Shown in pieces: positions 8,512-17,879 of a stretch of DNA of 64,000 nucleotides. Under the pieces are notes generated by a model. The model saw only the letters and a list, made by a program, of their open reading frames with translations. It ran no database searches and was not told where the DNA came from. The translations under genes were made by a program, and so were the position numbers. Source of the DNA: Thaumasiovibrio subtropicus (lineage in GTDB: Bacteria; Pseudomonadota; Gammaproteobacteria; Enterobacterales; Vibrionaceae); the NCBI RefSeq assembly GCF_019703835.1, contig NZ_AP023054.1:930001-994000 (forward strand), read 5' to 3'. Each line of letters starts with the position of its first letter. The stretch's first letter is position 1.

Positions 8512-10490
8512 TGATAGCTGAACTGGGACATTTCGCGCTTGTTCTCGGGCTAGGGGCGTCAATGATGCTCAGCCTGTTGCCACTAGTCGGCGCGCAAAAT
8601 GGGAATGAGGGTTTAATGCGCACCGCCCGACCGTTGAGCGCGGTGTTGTTTGCCTTGCTGGCCCTCTCATTCGTGATTCTTTGTCATCGTTTCTATGTGA
8701 ACGATTTCACGGTTGCGTATGTGGCGAATAACTCGAACAGTCAGCTGCCTTGGTACTATCGAATCACTGCTGTCTGGGGCGCGCATGAAGGCTCATTACT
8801 GCTTTGGGTGCTGATTCAAGCGCTGTGGACCTTTGCGGTGGCCCTGTTTAGTCGCGGTATGCCACTCTCTTCGGTGGCGCGTGTCTTGGCTGTGATGGGG
8901 ATGATTAACGTCGGTTTCCTGTTGTTCATCATTATGACCTCTAACCCGTTCGAACGGACTTTGCCTTATTTTCCCGTAGATGGGCGCGATCTTAACCCGT
9001 TATTACAAGACCCCGGCCTGATTATTCACCCCCCTATGCTCTATATGGGCTATGTCGGATTCTCAGTCGCGTTTGCCTTTGCGATTGCTTCCTTGATGAC
9101 TGGACGTCTCGATACCGCATGGGCTCGCTGGTCACGCCCTTGGACGCTGGCTGCTTGGTCATTTTTAACTGTTGGTATCGCGTTAGGCTCTTGGTGGGCG
9201 TATTACGAACTTGGCTGGGGAGGCTGGTGGTTCTGGGATCCGGTTGAGAATGCGTCATTCATGCCATGGCTAGCAGGAACAGCCTTGATGCACTCGCTAT
9301 CTGTTACCGAAAAACGGGGCACATTCAAAGCTTGGACAGTATTACTCGCATTAAGCGCATTTTCATTGAGTCTACTCGGGACATTTTTGGTTCGCTCCGG
9401 AGTCTTAGTCTCTGTGCATGCTTTCGCCTCTGATCCAGAACGTGGCATGTTTATTCTTGCCTTTTTGCTGGTCGTGATTGGCGGCTCTTTACTCTTGTAC
9501 GCCATCCAAGGGCATAAAATTCGCTCTCAGGGCAGTTTCGATCTCTTATCGAGAGAAAATGCCTTACTGATGAACAATGTGTTGCTGGTTGCAGCATTAG
9601 TGGTGGTGTTTGTCGGTACCTTAATGCCATTAGTGCACAAGCAAATTGGCTTGGGCTCGGTCTCCATCGGGGCACCTTTCTTTAATACCTTGTTTACTTG
9701 GTTGATGATTCCTTTTGCGTTCTTTTTGGGGGTTAGCCCGCTATTGCGTTGGAAACGTGACAAGTTATCGACCATTGCCAAACCTATGTTAGTGACAGCG
9801 ATGGTATCGGTCGCGTTTAGCATTGGTGCGATTGCCCTTTTTTATGATCGCTTCGCATGGTTAGCCGCGCTGGGGTTATGGATGGCGACGTGGATCATTT
9901 TGCTGCAGAGTTACGAGATCTACTTGCGAGCGACACATCGGCATGATTTTGCCGTGGGGCTGACTAAGCTATCTCGCAGCCATTGGGCGATGGTGATGGG
10001 ACACATGGGGTTAGCGATTACGGTGATCGGCATTACCTTAGTCAGTAATTATGACATTGAGCGTGATGTCCGCATGGCTCCGGGTGACAACATGGTGATT
10101 GAGGGATACAAGATTACCTTCACTGAACTACGTGATAATGATGGCCCGAACTACGATGGCTACCTCGGTGTGTTTGATATCACACGAAATGGCAAGCCAG
10201 TGACACATCTGGAAGCGGAAAAGCGCTTTTATACGGTACAACGTTCAATGATGACGGAAGCCGCGATTGATAGTGGCATCGCCCGCGACCTTTACATCGC
10301 CTTAGGTGAGCGTTTAGAGGGAGAAGCATGGGCGGTACGTATCTACTACAAACCGTTTGTTAACTGGATTTGGGCTGGGTCTTTGCTTATGGCGTTGGGC
10401 GGTGGTCTCGCTATCAGCGATCGTCGTTATCGATTCCGTGCAAAATCGACAAATAAAGTCACTCTTGAATCTGCGGAGCAGTCATCATGA
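8508..10490 (+). CDS. ccmF: CcmF, cytochrome c heme lyase membrane subunit
   Basis: 660 residues with many membrane segments. The WWD heme-handling motif is seen as [20 protein letters not shown] (about residues 230-250), and conserved His residues flank it ([23 protein letters not shown]). CcmF with CcmH ligates heme to CXXCH motifs of apocytochromes. Length is normal for the family (about 650). Overlaps ccmE and ccmG by four bases each. Confidence 0.97.
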   Translation: MMIAELGHFALVLGLGASMMLSLLPLVGAQNGNEGLMRTARPLSAVLFALLALSFVILCHRFYVNDFTVAYVANNSNSQLPWYYRITAVWGAHEGSLLLWVLIQALWTFAVALFSRGMPLSSVARVLAVMGMINVGFLLFIIMTSNPFERTLPYFPVDGRDLNPLLQDPGLIIHPPMLYMGYVGFSVAFAFAIASLMTGRLDTAWARWSRPWTLAAWSFLTVGIALGSWWAYYELGWGGWWFWDPVENASFMPWLAGTALMHSLSVTEKRGTFKAWTVLLALSAFSLSLLGTFLVRSGVLVSVHAFASDPERGMFILAFLLVVIGGSLLLYAIQGHKIRSQGSFDLLSRENALLMNNVLLVAALVVVFVGTLMPLVHKQIGLGSVSIGAPFFNTLFTWLMIPFAFFLGVSPLLRWKRDKLSTIAKPMLVTAMVSVAFSIGAIALFYDRFAWLAALGLWMATWIILLQSYEIYLRATHRHDFAVGLTKLSRSHWAMVMGHMGLAITVIGITLVSNYDIERDVRMAPGDNMVIEGYKITFTELRDNDGPNYDGYLGVFDITRNGKPVTHLEAEKRFYTVQRSMMTEAAIDSGIARDLYIALGERLEGEAWAVRIYYKPFVNWIWAGSLLMALGGGLAISDRRYRFRAKSTNKVTLESAEQSS

Positions 10491-11044
10491 AGAAAGCCTA
10501 TCTCTATATCCCTTTAGTGGGCTTTCTTGTTTTGGCGCTCATCTTTGCAGTGCAGCTAGTGATGAATGTCGAAAATCCCAATAATCCCACAGAACTGGAA
10601 TCGGTGCTGATTGGAAAAACCGTGCCAAACTTTACGTTAGAAGATCTTGTTCATGAGGGCAAAACCTATGAGCAAGACATCTTTCGTGGCGAACCTTTGC
10701 TGTTGAACGTCTGGGCGACATGGTGCCCTACCTGTTACGCCGAACATCAATATCTAAACCAGCTCGCTGCAAGCGGCGTCAAAATCATCGGGCTCAACTA
10801 TAAAGATGATCGTCATAAAGCGGTAGGCTGGTTAGAAGAGTTAGGGAATCCTTACTTGATCAGTTTATTTGATGGGGACGGCATGCTGGGGCTCGATCTT
10901 GGGGTTTATGGCGCACCTGAGACTTTCTTAATTGATGCCGATGGCATTATTCGTCATCGCCACGTCGGTGATGTGAATGAGCGGAACTGGCAGTCAAGGC
11001 TGCAGCCTATCTACCAGCAAATGTTGGAGGATGCGAAGTCATGA
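10487..11044 (+). CDS. ccmG: CcmG/DsbE, membrane-anchored thioredoxin of cytochrome c maturation
   Basis: 185 residues: N-terminal anchor (YIPLVGFLVLALIFAVQLV), then a thioredoxin fold with the active site WCPTC in NVWATWCPTCYAEHQYL and the cis-Pro region GVYGAPETFLID. It reduces the CXXCH cysteines of apocytochromes in the periplasm, receiving electrons from DsbD. The acidic insert typical of DsbE is present. Coupled to both neighbours by four-base overlaps. Confidence 0.96.
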   Translation: MKKAYLYIPLVGFLVLALIFAVQLVMNVENPNNPTELESVLIGKTVPNFTLEDLVHEGKTYEQDIFRGEPLLLNVWATWCPTCYAEHQYLNQLAASGVKIIGLNYKDDRHKAVGWLEELGNPYLISLFDGDGMLGLDLGVYGAPETFLIDADGIIRHRHVGDVNERNWQSRLQPIYQQMLEDAKS

Positions 11045-11529
11045 ATCGCTTCAATGGGTTAAAGGCCATGTGTGTCGCTGTTTTTGTGATGTGGTTAGGC
11101 CATCCTTTGGCGTGGGCCAATATTGATGCTTATACGTTCGAGTCAGTTGATCAAGAGCGTACCTTTCATGAGTTGAACAAGACCTTACGTTGCCCTAAGT
11201 GTCAAAACAACAGTATTGGTGATTCAAACGCAGAGTTGGCGAAAGACTTGCGTCAAAAGGTTTACGAGATGTTGCAAGAAGGACAGAGCGAAGATGAAAT
11301 CGTTGATTATATGGTCGCTCGCTATGGCAACTTTGTGACTTATGAGCCGCCCCTAACGCCCGCGACGCTAATCTTATGGCTCGCGCCAGCACTTGCCATT
11401 TTGATCGGTGTTGCGAGCGTGTTGTATCGCAGCCGAGGATCGCGCTTAGCAGCCGCTGAAATCGCAGAAGAAGAAAAGCAACGTTTGGAACGACTACTAA
11501 AAGATACCGATGAGGATAGTGCACCATGA
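11041..11529 (+). CDS. ccmH: CcmH, thiol-disulfide component of heme ligation
   Basis: 162 residues with a signal sequence (about residues 1-27), the LRCPKCQ redox motif in TLRCPKCQNNSIGDSNA, and a C-terminal membrane segment (TLILWLAPALAILIGVASVLY). This is the short CcmH; the TPR part that is fused to it in E. coli is the separate gene ccmI here. It takes part in reducing apocytochrome thiols next to CcmF. Confidence 0.95.
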   Translation: MNRFNGLKAMCVAVFVMWLGHPLAWANIDAYTFESVDQERTFHELNKTLRCPKCQNNSIGDSNAELAKDLRQKVYEMLQEGQSEDEIVDYMVARYGNFVTYEPPLTPATLILWLAPALAILIGVASVLYRSRGSRLAAAEIAEEEKQRLERLLKDTDEDSAP

Positions 11530-12737
11530 TGACATTTTGGATAGCCAGTTTGGCTTTGGTGCTGATCGTATTGTTGTCGGTAGCGATCCCTGTTTATCGA
11601 CAAAAAGCCTCATCAGCACAAGCTGATCGTGATGCACTTAATAAGGCCTTGTATCAAGATCGACTCGCCGAATTGAACGAAGAAAATGAAGAGGGCATGG
11701 TGGCGGATCAAGCTGCCATGATTACTGAGCTACAACGCACCTTATTAGATGATGTGCCAGAGGGGAGCAAAGAAACTGAAACGCAACGTGGTGGTAAAGC
11801 GTGGTTATGGGGATGTAGTCTTATCGCCGTGGTCGCCAGTTACGCCATTTATATGCAGGTCGGTGGTTTTAATGCTGTGACAACATGGCATGAAACCGCA
11901 GCCCGACTTCCTGAGCTTTCGCAACGTTTGATGACGGAAGATGAGCAGCCGCTCAGTGATCAAGAGTTGGCGGATTTAACGCTTGCTTTGCGCACTCGAT
12001 TACATGAGAAACCGAATGATGCGATGGGGTGGCTACTGTTAGGGCGACTCGGAATGGCGAGCCGCGATGTCGATATGGCCACCAGTTCGATGGAGAATGC
12101 GCTGCGTCTTGCCCCTGAGAGATTTGAAACCCAGTTTGGCTTCACGCAAGCCATGCTGCTCAGTGGTGATAGCTTTGACTCTGAGCGCGGACGTCGCATG
12201 TTGTCGCAACTATTGCAAAGTGAACCGCACAACTTACAAGTGCTGTCTCTTGCCGCCTTTGATGCCTATGAACAGCAAGATTTTCTTTCCGCTATTGCGC
12301 TTTGGAGCCGTATGCGGGCGCAACTGGATGTGAACGACCCTCGCGCGGTCATGCTCGATCGTAGTATTGCACAAGCGCAAAGCAGCATGACGGGCGACCC
12401 TGTTTTACTCTCGGTACAGGTAGAGCTCGGTGAAGATGTCGTCATTCCGACACAGGGTGCGTTGATTGTGACTGCACACACATCTGATGGCGCGCCAATG
12501 CCAGTGGCGGCGAAGCGCTTACCCTTAAGTGCATTTCCCGTTACGGTGCCGCTGCGCAATAGCGACAGCATGATGCAAGGGCGTAGCTTAGCGGATTTAG
12601 ATGAGATGCTGATTAGAGTGCGCATTGATAGCGACGGCAATGTTGGGACGAAAGAGAACGATTTGTTTGGCGAATCGTTAACTGTGTCACAAGGAGATGA
12701 GGTGAAAGTAAAGATTGATCACCACTTTGGTTCCTAA
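11526..12737 (+). CDS. ccmI: CcmI, TPR apocytochrome c chaperone
   Basis: 403 residues: two N-terminal membrane segments (residues 3-20 and about 95-115) flank a cytoplasmic loop, then TPR-like helices (AMGWLLLGRLGMASRDVDMATSSMENALRLAPE) and a C-terminal beta-rich periplasmic domain. CcmI presents apocytochrome to the CcmF/CcmH lyase. Last gene of the ccm operon; no strong terminator follows, and mlaA begins 75 bases later. Confidence 0.93.
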   Translation: MMTFWIASLALVLIVLLSVAIPVYRQKASSAQADRDALNKALYQDRLAELNEENEEGMVADQAAMITELQRTLLDDVPEGSKETETQRGGKAWLWGCSLIAVVASYAIYMQVGGFNAVTTWHETAARLPELSQRLMTEDEQPLSDQELADLTLALRTRLHEKPNDAMGWLLLGRLGMASRDVDMATSSMENALRLAPERFETQFGFTQAMLLSGDSFDSERGRRMLSQLLQSEPHNLQVLSLAAFDAYEQQDFLSAIALWSRMRAQLDVNDPRAVMLDRSIAQAQSSMTGDPVLLSVQVELGEDVVIPTQGALIVTAHTSDGAPMPVAAKRLPLSAFPVTVPLRNSDSMMQGRSLADLDEMLIRVRIDSDGNVGTKENDLFGESLTVSQGDEVKVKIDHHFGS

Positions 12738-12812
12738 CTGGATCAATTTATGACAGAAAGTTATCATCGTCACAGATTAAAATAGAATAATGATTTGCTA
12801 GGCGAGATTAAC

Positions 12813-13565
12813 ATGAGAAAGGGAATACTCGCGATGTTGCTGTCCTCCGCGTTGCTCGCAGGATGCGCATCGAGCCCAGAGTCAGCACACAGTGAAGTCA
12901 ATGATCCTTTTGAAGGGTTTAACCGCGTTATGTGGGACTTCAACTATGATGTGCTTGACCCTTATATTGCACGGCCCGCTTCATTGGCGTACGTCAATTA
13001 TGTACCGAGCCCGGTGCGTAGTGGTGTCGGCAATTTTCTGTCGAATCTGGAAGAGCCCGTCAGTTTTTTCAATAGTGTATTAGTGTTGGATGGCGAGGCT
13101 GCCGTCACACACTTTAATCGCTTTTGGCTCAATACCTTTTTTGGCTTGGGTGGTTTGATTGATATCGCGACAGCGGCAGAGATTGGTAACCCTAGTGATC
13201 GAGAATTTGGTGACACGCTTGGATATTATGGGGTAGGGAATGGCCCTTATCTGATGTATCCGATATATGGCCCATCGACGGTTCGTGAAACCGCGGGTGA
13301 TTTTGTTGACGGGATGATGCCCATGGTGGTGTATCTCAACTTCTGGCAAGGATTGGCGAAATGGGCATTGCAAGGGATGGAATCTCGAGCCGCCTTAGTG
13401 CAACAAGAAGCCATGTTAGAGAACTCACCTGATCCATACATCTTCACCCGTGATGCGTATATTCAGAACCGCAATTTCCGCGCTTCAGGCGGTAAAGTAG
13501 ACCCGTCTCTCTATGAAGAAGAAGACTTCTTGGAAGACTATCTCGATGAAATTGACGATTACTGA
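12813..13565 (+). CDS. mlaA: MlaA (VacJ), outer-membrane lipid-asymmetry lipoprotein
   Basis: 250 residues. ATG 12813 gives a proper lipoprotein signal MRKGILAMLLSSALLAGC with lipobox LAGC. An in-frame TTG 18 bases upstream would spoil that start. Family stretches include NDPFEGFNRVMWDFNYDVLDPY, FGLGGLIDIA and FGDTLGYYGVGNGPYLMYPI. MlaA sits with porins in the outer membrane and removes mislocalised phospholipids, passing them to MlaC. Followed by a clear terminator. C-terminal tail is very acidic. Confidence 0.95.
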   Translation: MRKGILAMLLSSALLAGCASSPESAHSEVNDPFEGFNRVMWDFNYDVLDPYIARPASLAYVNYVPSPVRSGVGNFLSNLEEPVSFFNSVLVLDGEAAVTHFNRFWLNTFFGLGGLIDIATAAEIGNPSDREFGDTLGYYGVGNGPYLMYPIYGPSTVRETAGDFVDGMMPMVVYLNFWQGLAKWALQGMESRAALVQQEAMLENSPDPYIFTRDAYIQNRNFRASGGKVDPSLYEEEDFLEDYLDEIDDY

Positions 13566-13574
13566 TGATAAAAG

Positions 13575-13600
13575 AAAAGCAGCGCAACGCTGCTTTTTTT
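13575..13600. terminator. Bidirectional terminator between mlaA and the LysR gene
   Basis: AAAAGCAGCG (13575-13584), loop CAA, CGCTGCTTTT (13588-13597) with T runs on both strands. It overlaps the LysR stop codon at 13599-13601. Confidence 0.88.
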
Positions 13601-14501
13601 ATGCCTGCCCTGTGACTGCTTGTGCGATTTGATCCGCATTTTCTTTCAAGTAATCGATCAACGCCGCGGCGCGATGTGAGAGAAAACGCCGTTTGTACCA
13701 CACTGCATAAATGTCTCGTCGGTCTGCTTGCCATTCCGGTAACACCGCTACAAGCTCGCCACGCGCTAGCTCTTGCCTTATTTCAGATTCCGGCATTAAG
13801 CCAATCCCCACACCCGCGACGAGAAATTGCTTTGCAGCCATTAAATCATTGAGGCGCACTTTGGCGTGTTGCGGAAAAAATGTGGTCTCTTTTTTTGTCG
13901 CGTGTTTTAGGTGCCACTTGTCAATCGGTTTGCATTGAATCAACGCATGCAGGCTGAGATCTTGTGGTGTTGTGATTGGATTGCGCCCATTGAGATACTT
14001 TGGGCTTGCGACAAGGTGCACTGCGACTTGCCCAAGACGGACTTGTGTTAGGTCTGAATCTTCTTGTCTTCCCACACGTATGGCAAAGTCGGCGTTTGCG
14101 GCATGAAAGGATTCTAGTTCGTTACTCAGTTGCAGGTTGAGGTTGATGTCTGGGTGTCGCAGAGAGAATTGCGCGAAGATCGGGCTGAGCACGGTGGTCG
14201 TTAAGTTGACGGGGGCCAATACCGTGATGTCGCCAGTGAGGCTTTTTACGTCCTGCTTAAGCTGTTCAATGGCAGATTGCGCGGTCAGTAGATGATATCG
14301 CGTCTGATTGACAAGCATTTCTCCTTCTGCGGTGAGGCTGAAGTGATGGCTATTACGATTGAGTAAGCGGCAGCCAATATTGTCTTCTAAATGCTGAATA
14401 CGTCGACTTAAGGTGGATGAGGGGAGCTTTAGCGTTTGTGCCGTTTTCTTCAAGCTCCCTGCTTCTGCGGCCGTGATGAGCAATGCAATGTCATCTAACA
14501 T
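13599..14501 (-). CDS. LysR-type transcriptional regulator
   Basis: 300 residues. The N-terminal winged HTH (residues 1-60: DIALLITAAEAGSLKKTAQTLKLPSSTLSRRIQHLEDNIG) is followed by a periplasmic-binding-like effector domain (about 90-295). It belongs to the LysR subgroup with RIQHLE and LLNRNSHHFSLT. Transcribed divergently from the small DUF2798 gene with 112 bases between, so that gene is the likely target. The effector is unknown. Confidence 0.92.
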   Translation of the reverse strand: MLDDIALLITAAEAGSLKKTAQTLKLPSSTLSRRIQHLEDNIGCRLLNRNSHHFSLTAEGEMLVNQTRYHLLTAQSAIEQLKQDVKSLTGDITVLAPVNLTTTVLSPIFAQFSLRHPDINLNLQLSNELESFHAANADFAIRVGRQEDSDLTQVRLGQVAVHLVASPKYLNGRNPITTPQDLSLHALIQCKPIDKWHLKHATKKETTFFPQHAKVRLNDLMAAKQFLVAGVGIGLMPESEIRQELARGELVAVLPEWQADRRDIYAVWYKRRFLSHRAAALIDYLKENADQIAQAVTGQA

Positions 14502-14531
14502 TCGCTTGATTCCATTTATGGGTTTTATCCT

Positions 14532-14552
14532 TCTATTAGAATCAATAGATTC
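14532..14552. promoter_or_regulatory. Candidate LysR operator between the divergent genes
   Basis: Two overlapping perfect inverted repeats: TCTATT-6-AATAGA (14532-14549) and GAATC-4-GATTC (14539-14552). They lie 31 bases from the LysR start and about 60 before the DUF2798 gene, where an autoregulatory LysR site is expected. No experimental support. Confidence 0.45.
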
Positions 14553-14613
14553 ATTAATTGCAATCTTCTAATCTGGCTGAGTCTAAGGTTTATTCAAACA
14601 AAAGGAGTATGGG

Positions 14614-14823
14614 ATGAAGCATCGGATACTGTTTACCGTCATCATGTCGGGCTTGTTGTCGTTGCTGATGACGCTATGGGTGACTTATCTCAATCTTGGT
14701 ATGGTGGCGACATTTGTCAGTGCGTGGATGAATGCGTTTACGAAAGCTTGGCCAGCGGCATTTGTGGTGTCTTTCTTTCTCTCACCCTTTGCACAGCAGG
14801 TGACTCGGTGGCTGTTAGATTGA
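14614..14823 (+). CDS. DUF2798 small membrane protein
   Basis: 69 residues with two hydrophobic segments (about 4-26 and 44-64) and the pattern FVSAWMNAFTKAWPAAFVVSFFLSPFAQQVT typical of DUF2798 proteins. AAAGGAG precedes the ATG. Inner-membrane location is inferred; function unknown. Divergent from the LysR gene, which probably controls it. Ends nine bases before a bidirectional terminator. Confidence 0.82.
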   Translation: MKHRILFTVIMSGLLSLLMTLWVTYLNLGMVATFVSAWMNAFTKAWPAAFVVSFFLSPFAQQVTRWLLD

Positions 14824-14833
14824 CACAGATAGA

Positions 14834-14859
14834 AAAAACCTCCCACCAGGGAGGTTTTT
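14834..14859. terminator. Bidirectional terminator between the DUF2798 gene and fadL
   Basis: AAAAACCTCCC (14834-14844), loop ACCA, GGGAGGTTTTT (14849-14859). T-rich on both strands, serving the two convergent genes. Confidence 0.9.
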
Positions 14860-14881
14860 GCTATTCATGACAAGTGAACAG

Positions 14882-16147
14882 TTAGAAAGTGTAGCTGTAT
14901 TGTGCACCGAACAGAAGCGCGTTTGCACGGGTTGTTGCGCTAATGGTAGTACCAATTGCTGAGGTCTCTTTCACCGCCACGTCTTTACCGATCAGGTAGG
15001 TCGCACCGAAGTCGAAGGTTGATTGCTCGCTGAGGTGGTAGCTAAAGCCGGCAGAGAACCAGTTACGGTCTGAATCAGGCACAGAGATAGAGGTGATTTC
15101 GTCTTGTGCACTGGTGTCGTACATGTAGCCCGCGCGCAGTGTCCAAGAACTGTTTAAGTAGTAAGTACCACCGATAGAGTAGTGCCAGCCGTTTTGCCAC
15201 TCGTAGGTGTTGATATGCTCACCAGAGGCGGTTTCTAGCTTATCGAAGGCTTTCCAGCCGATCCATTGCACAGAGTAGTGTACCGCGAACTGGTCTGCGA
15301 CTTTGTGGTAGCCCGAGAATTCTGCCATATCAGGTAGCGGTACGACTAATTTGTTGAATTCCGTCATTCCACCCGTAGCAGGGTTAATCTTTTGTACTTT
15401 GCCCTCTGCTTCAAGTTCAGGACTGTAGCGGTAAGAGAAACCGAAACGGTTGTCTTCGTCGTGCTCGTAGACAACACCGAGGTTAAAGCCAAGGGCATAG
15501 CCATCCGCATCAACATCAAGTAGTGGCGTGTCTGGAAGACTGATAAGGCCAGCTTGCGGGTGTTGAGCGAAGAGATCCGCAGAGCGTTTTAGTTCACCTT
15601 TACCATAGATAACGTCCAAGCCACCACCGATGCTCCACTGCTCATCAATGCGATAGGCAAGGCTCAAACCAAGGTTGAAACTTTTTAGATCTGTCAGGCC
15701 ACCAAATTCGTTGGCTGGGTAGTCTGCAGAGAACTCAGTTTTGGTACCGAAGTTACTGTACAACGAGACACCCGCAGTGAACTGGTCATTAATTGGTGCA
15801 ATGAAATAGAGGTTAGGTGCCACAGAAGTACCACCGATCTCTTCATCATTCAGCGAAGAGGGCTGACCAAGAACGTTGGTGTAGTTTGCCCCTTTCACCT
15901 TGATGTCAGTTTTTAAAACGATGCCGCCCAACGAGAGAGCCTTGCTATCAAATAGGCTCATTGCCGCAGCGTTACGTGACATCACTGAGGCATTGTCAGC
16001 AATAACGGCATCACCAGCAAAAGCACGGCCAAGGCCAGTTGCTGATTGAGAATTTAATTGGAAACCAGCGGCAAAAACAGGCTGGCTCATTACTCCAACT
16101 ACCGATAAGGCTAGTAGTGAGGGAGTAAACAGACGCTTCTTGTTCAT
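14882..16147 (-). CDS. fadL: FadL, outer-membrane long-chain fatty acid transporter
   Basis: 421 residues with a signal peptide (about 1-26, ending VFAAG) and a mature N-terminus AGFQLNSQSATGLGRAFAGDAV, the hatch region of the FadL family. The usual NPA motif reads SRNAAAMSLF here. The rest is amphipathic beta-strand sequence ending in Phe (GAQYSYTF), as for an outer-membrane barrel. It takes up long-chain fatty acids for the FadIJ pathway nearby. A FadR-like operator lies 76-92 bases upstream of the start. Confidence 0.94.
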   Translation of the reverse strand: MNKKRLFTPSLLALSVVGVMSQPVFAAGFQLNSQSATGLGRAFAGDAVIADNASVMSRNAAAMSLFDSKALSLGGIVLKTDIKVKGANYTNVLGQPSSLNDEEIGGTSVAPNLYFIAPINDQFTAGVSLYSNFGTKTEFSADYPANEFGGLTDLKSFNLGLSLAYRIDEQWSIGGGLDVIYGKGELKRSADLFAQHPQAGLISLPDTPLLDVDADGYALGFNLGVVYEHDEDNRFGFSYRYSPELEAEGKVQKINPATGGMTEFNKLVVPLPDMAEFSGYHKVADQFAVHYSVQWIGWKAFDKLETASGEHINTYEWQNGWHYSIGGTYYLNSSWTLRAGYMYDTSAQDEITSISVPDSDRNWFSAGFSYHLSEQSTFDFGATYLIGKDVAVKETSAIGTTISATTRANALLFGAQYSYTF

Positions 16148-16222
16148 TTTTTATCCTTTTATATTATTTTGAACTGCACTTTGTGACAATTCGCCGCAGA
16201 TTGTAGGTATTTCGTTGCGGGC

Positions 16223-16239
16223 AACAAATCAGACCAGAA
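16223..16239 (-). promoter_or_regulatory. Candidate FadR operator upstream of fadL
   Basis: On the minus strand the site reads TTCTGGTCTGATTTGTT, matching the FadR consensus AGCTGGTCCGAYNTGTT at 14 of 17 positions (counting Y and N as met). It lies 76 bases from the fadL ATG. FadR represses fadL in E. coli. Confidence 0.72.
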
Positions 16240-16323
16240 ATGATATTTTTATAAATTGTTGGGATTTATGACCGATTTGGCGTTATCAGGAATGAAAATG
16301 GTGAAACTGATGCATTTTTTGGA

Positions 16324-16354
16324 TAAAAAAAGACCGGATAATGCGCTTATCCGG
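16324..16354 (-). terminator. Terminator of the sigma factor/DUF3379 operon
   Basis: On the minus strand CCGGATAA, a five-base loop and TTATCCGG (16334-16354) are followed by TCTTTTTTT. It stands 37 bases after the DUF3379 stop. Confidence 0.87.
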
Positions 16355-16390
16355 CCAGTGCGTTGTATGAAGGCGTTGTTTTTGCTGGTT

Positions 16391-17116
16391 TTATATACTT
16401 TGTGACAAATTAGCGCGGATATTGTCGACGATAGGCGACAAAGGCTGCGCTTTTTCACCGACAACAATCAAGCTCGCGTTCTCCATTGGCATCACGACAC
16501 CCTTATGGCGATCATCTTCAAAGCTGCTCATGTCTGGACTCGCTTGAGGCACTAAGAACACCGTGACTTCATGCCCTTTGCTTGTTTTCATCACTAAGTG
16601 CATAGCAGCAGTCTCACCAAAACCACAGTGGTTGACATAAGTGACTCTGCCGTCAACATTCAGATCATTTAACTGCTTACCAAAAGGGGCCAATTTCGCG
16701 TTCACTTGCGCTAGGGTGACGTTCTCATCAATCGCAGCAACGAACTCAGACTCATTGTTGACATGTTGAAGGGCAATTTGCTCAAGTGTGTTGGCATTCG
16801 CATCAGGCAGGGCGGCCGTCCAATTGAATTGACCCAACATAATGCCAAAGGCAAAGGCCACTGATGCAGCTAATGCAACATGGTAGCGGACATGGGTTCG
16901 CTGTGTTTTTTCATGGCCCGTTTGATGGAAAAGGACACGGTCGACTAACCCATCGGGCACTTCGACATCATTCAGTGCTTTGGCGATCTCTTTATCGAGT
17001 GCCTGCATCTCATCCGTAAAGGCTTGATGGCTAGGCGATTGCATCGCCGCTTTCAGCTCGGCATCGAGATCGTTCGGATCTGCCATCACTCGGCGACGGA
17101 ATTCAAGCTCGTCCAT
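16391..17116 (-). CDS. DUF3379 membrane protein, probable anti-sigma factor
   Basis: 241 residues from ATG 17116. Residues 1-90 are cytoplasmic and helical (MDELEFRRRVMADPNDLDAE), followed by one membrane segment (VALAASVAFAFGIMLGQF, about 98-116) and a periplasmic domain. This is the topology of a membrane anti-sigma factor, and the gene overlaps the ECF sigma gene by 14 bases. The role is inferred from this pairing and topology. Two Cys-free periplasmic motifs (VTYVNHCGFGETAAMHLV; EVTVFLVP) suggest a sensor domain, ligand unknown. An upstream in-frame ATG at 17149 is less likely because it would lengthen the overlap. Confidence 0.75.
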   Translation of the reverse strand: MDELEFRRRVMADPNDLDAELKAAMQSPSHQAFTDEMQALDKEIAKALNDVEVPDGLVDRVLFHQTGHEKTQRTHVRYHVALAASVAFAFGIMLGQFNWTAALPDANANTLEQIALQHVNNESEFVAAIDENVTLAQVNAKLAPFGKQLNDLNVDGRVTYVNHCGFGETAAMHLVMKTSKGHEVTVFLVPQASPDMSSFEDDRHKGVVMPMENASLIVVGEKAQPLSPIVDNIRANLSQSI

Positions 17117-17672
17117 TCTGGATACCCCCCTTTGCTTCTTGCTTTTCAAGCTGCTCTTTCAGTTGGTTGCGTGCTCTGAAAAGTCTTGTCATGACCGTAT
17201 TGCGGTTGAGCCCTAAAATACTCGCAATTTCATCTCCACTGAAGCCAGACATGACTTGCAACACCAATGGCTCACGGTATTCAGGTGATAGGTTCATGAT
17301 CATTTTTTGCAGTTGCGTCTGCTCAGCGTCACCTTCGCTCGATGCATTGGTATCGGCCACAGCATGATCTTCAATATCAACCAGTTCAAGTTGTTTGCGT
17401 TCAAATCGGCGAGCATTTTCCCGGCGGAGAATGGTGATCAGCCAGGATTTTGCCGCAGCGTCGTCTTGTAAACTATCGAGAGAGCGCCAAGCGCGTAAAC
17501 AGGTTTCTTGCACAAGATCTTCCGCAATGTGCTGATCTTTACATAGCCAATACGCGTAGCGATACAAATCTCGATGCCAGGCTCGGACGAGAGCCTCGTA
17601 GCGTCTTTGCTTATTCATATCATCATTGACCGGGGTTGATGATGATTTCTTACCAAAAAATGCAATTCCCAT
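17103..17672 (-). CDS. ECF-family RNA polymerase sigma factor
   Basis: About 189 residues. Region 2 reads LVRAWHRDLYRYAYWLCKDQHIAEDLVQETCLRAWRSL and region 4 LSPEYREPLVLQVMSGFSGDEIASILGLNRNTVMTRLFRAR, both standard ECF sigma. The start is uncertain. ATG 17672 has AGGT nine bases upstream, while ATG 17714 and ATG 17618 are in-frame alternatives. It is co-transcribed with the DUF3379 membrane protein. Adjacent to fadL and fadI in this genome; whether it controls envelope or lipid genes cannot be told from sequence. Confidence 0.9.
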   Translation of the reverse strand: MGIAFFGKKSSSTPVNDDMNKQRRYEALVRAWHRDLYRYAYWLCKDQHIAEDLVQETCLRAWRSLDSLQDDAAAKSWLITILRRENARRFERKQLELVDIEDHAVADTNASSEGDAEQTQLQKMIMNLSPEYREPLVLQVMSGFSGDEIASILGLNRNTVMTRLFRARNQLKEQLEKQEAKGGIQNGRA

Positions 17673-17879
17673 CTGCATACCTATTATTTGCGAGATAGAT
17701 CCGGGCTTTATCAATCGGAGAACTGATTAATAAAGATAAAATTGATCTGGTTCAAGTTCTGTCTCGCCATCCAAGATAATATAACTCCTGTCATCTAGCT
17801 GTGTGCGCTTACTTTACGCATTTACTCTAGAGTAAGTTGCTGTAGCACATACAGTTTGTTGAGCAAGATGACAACTTCC

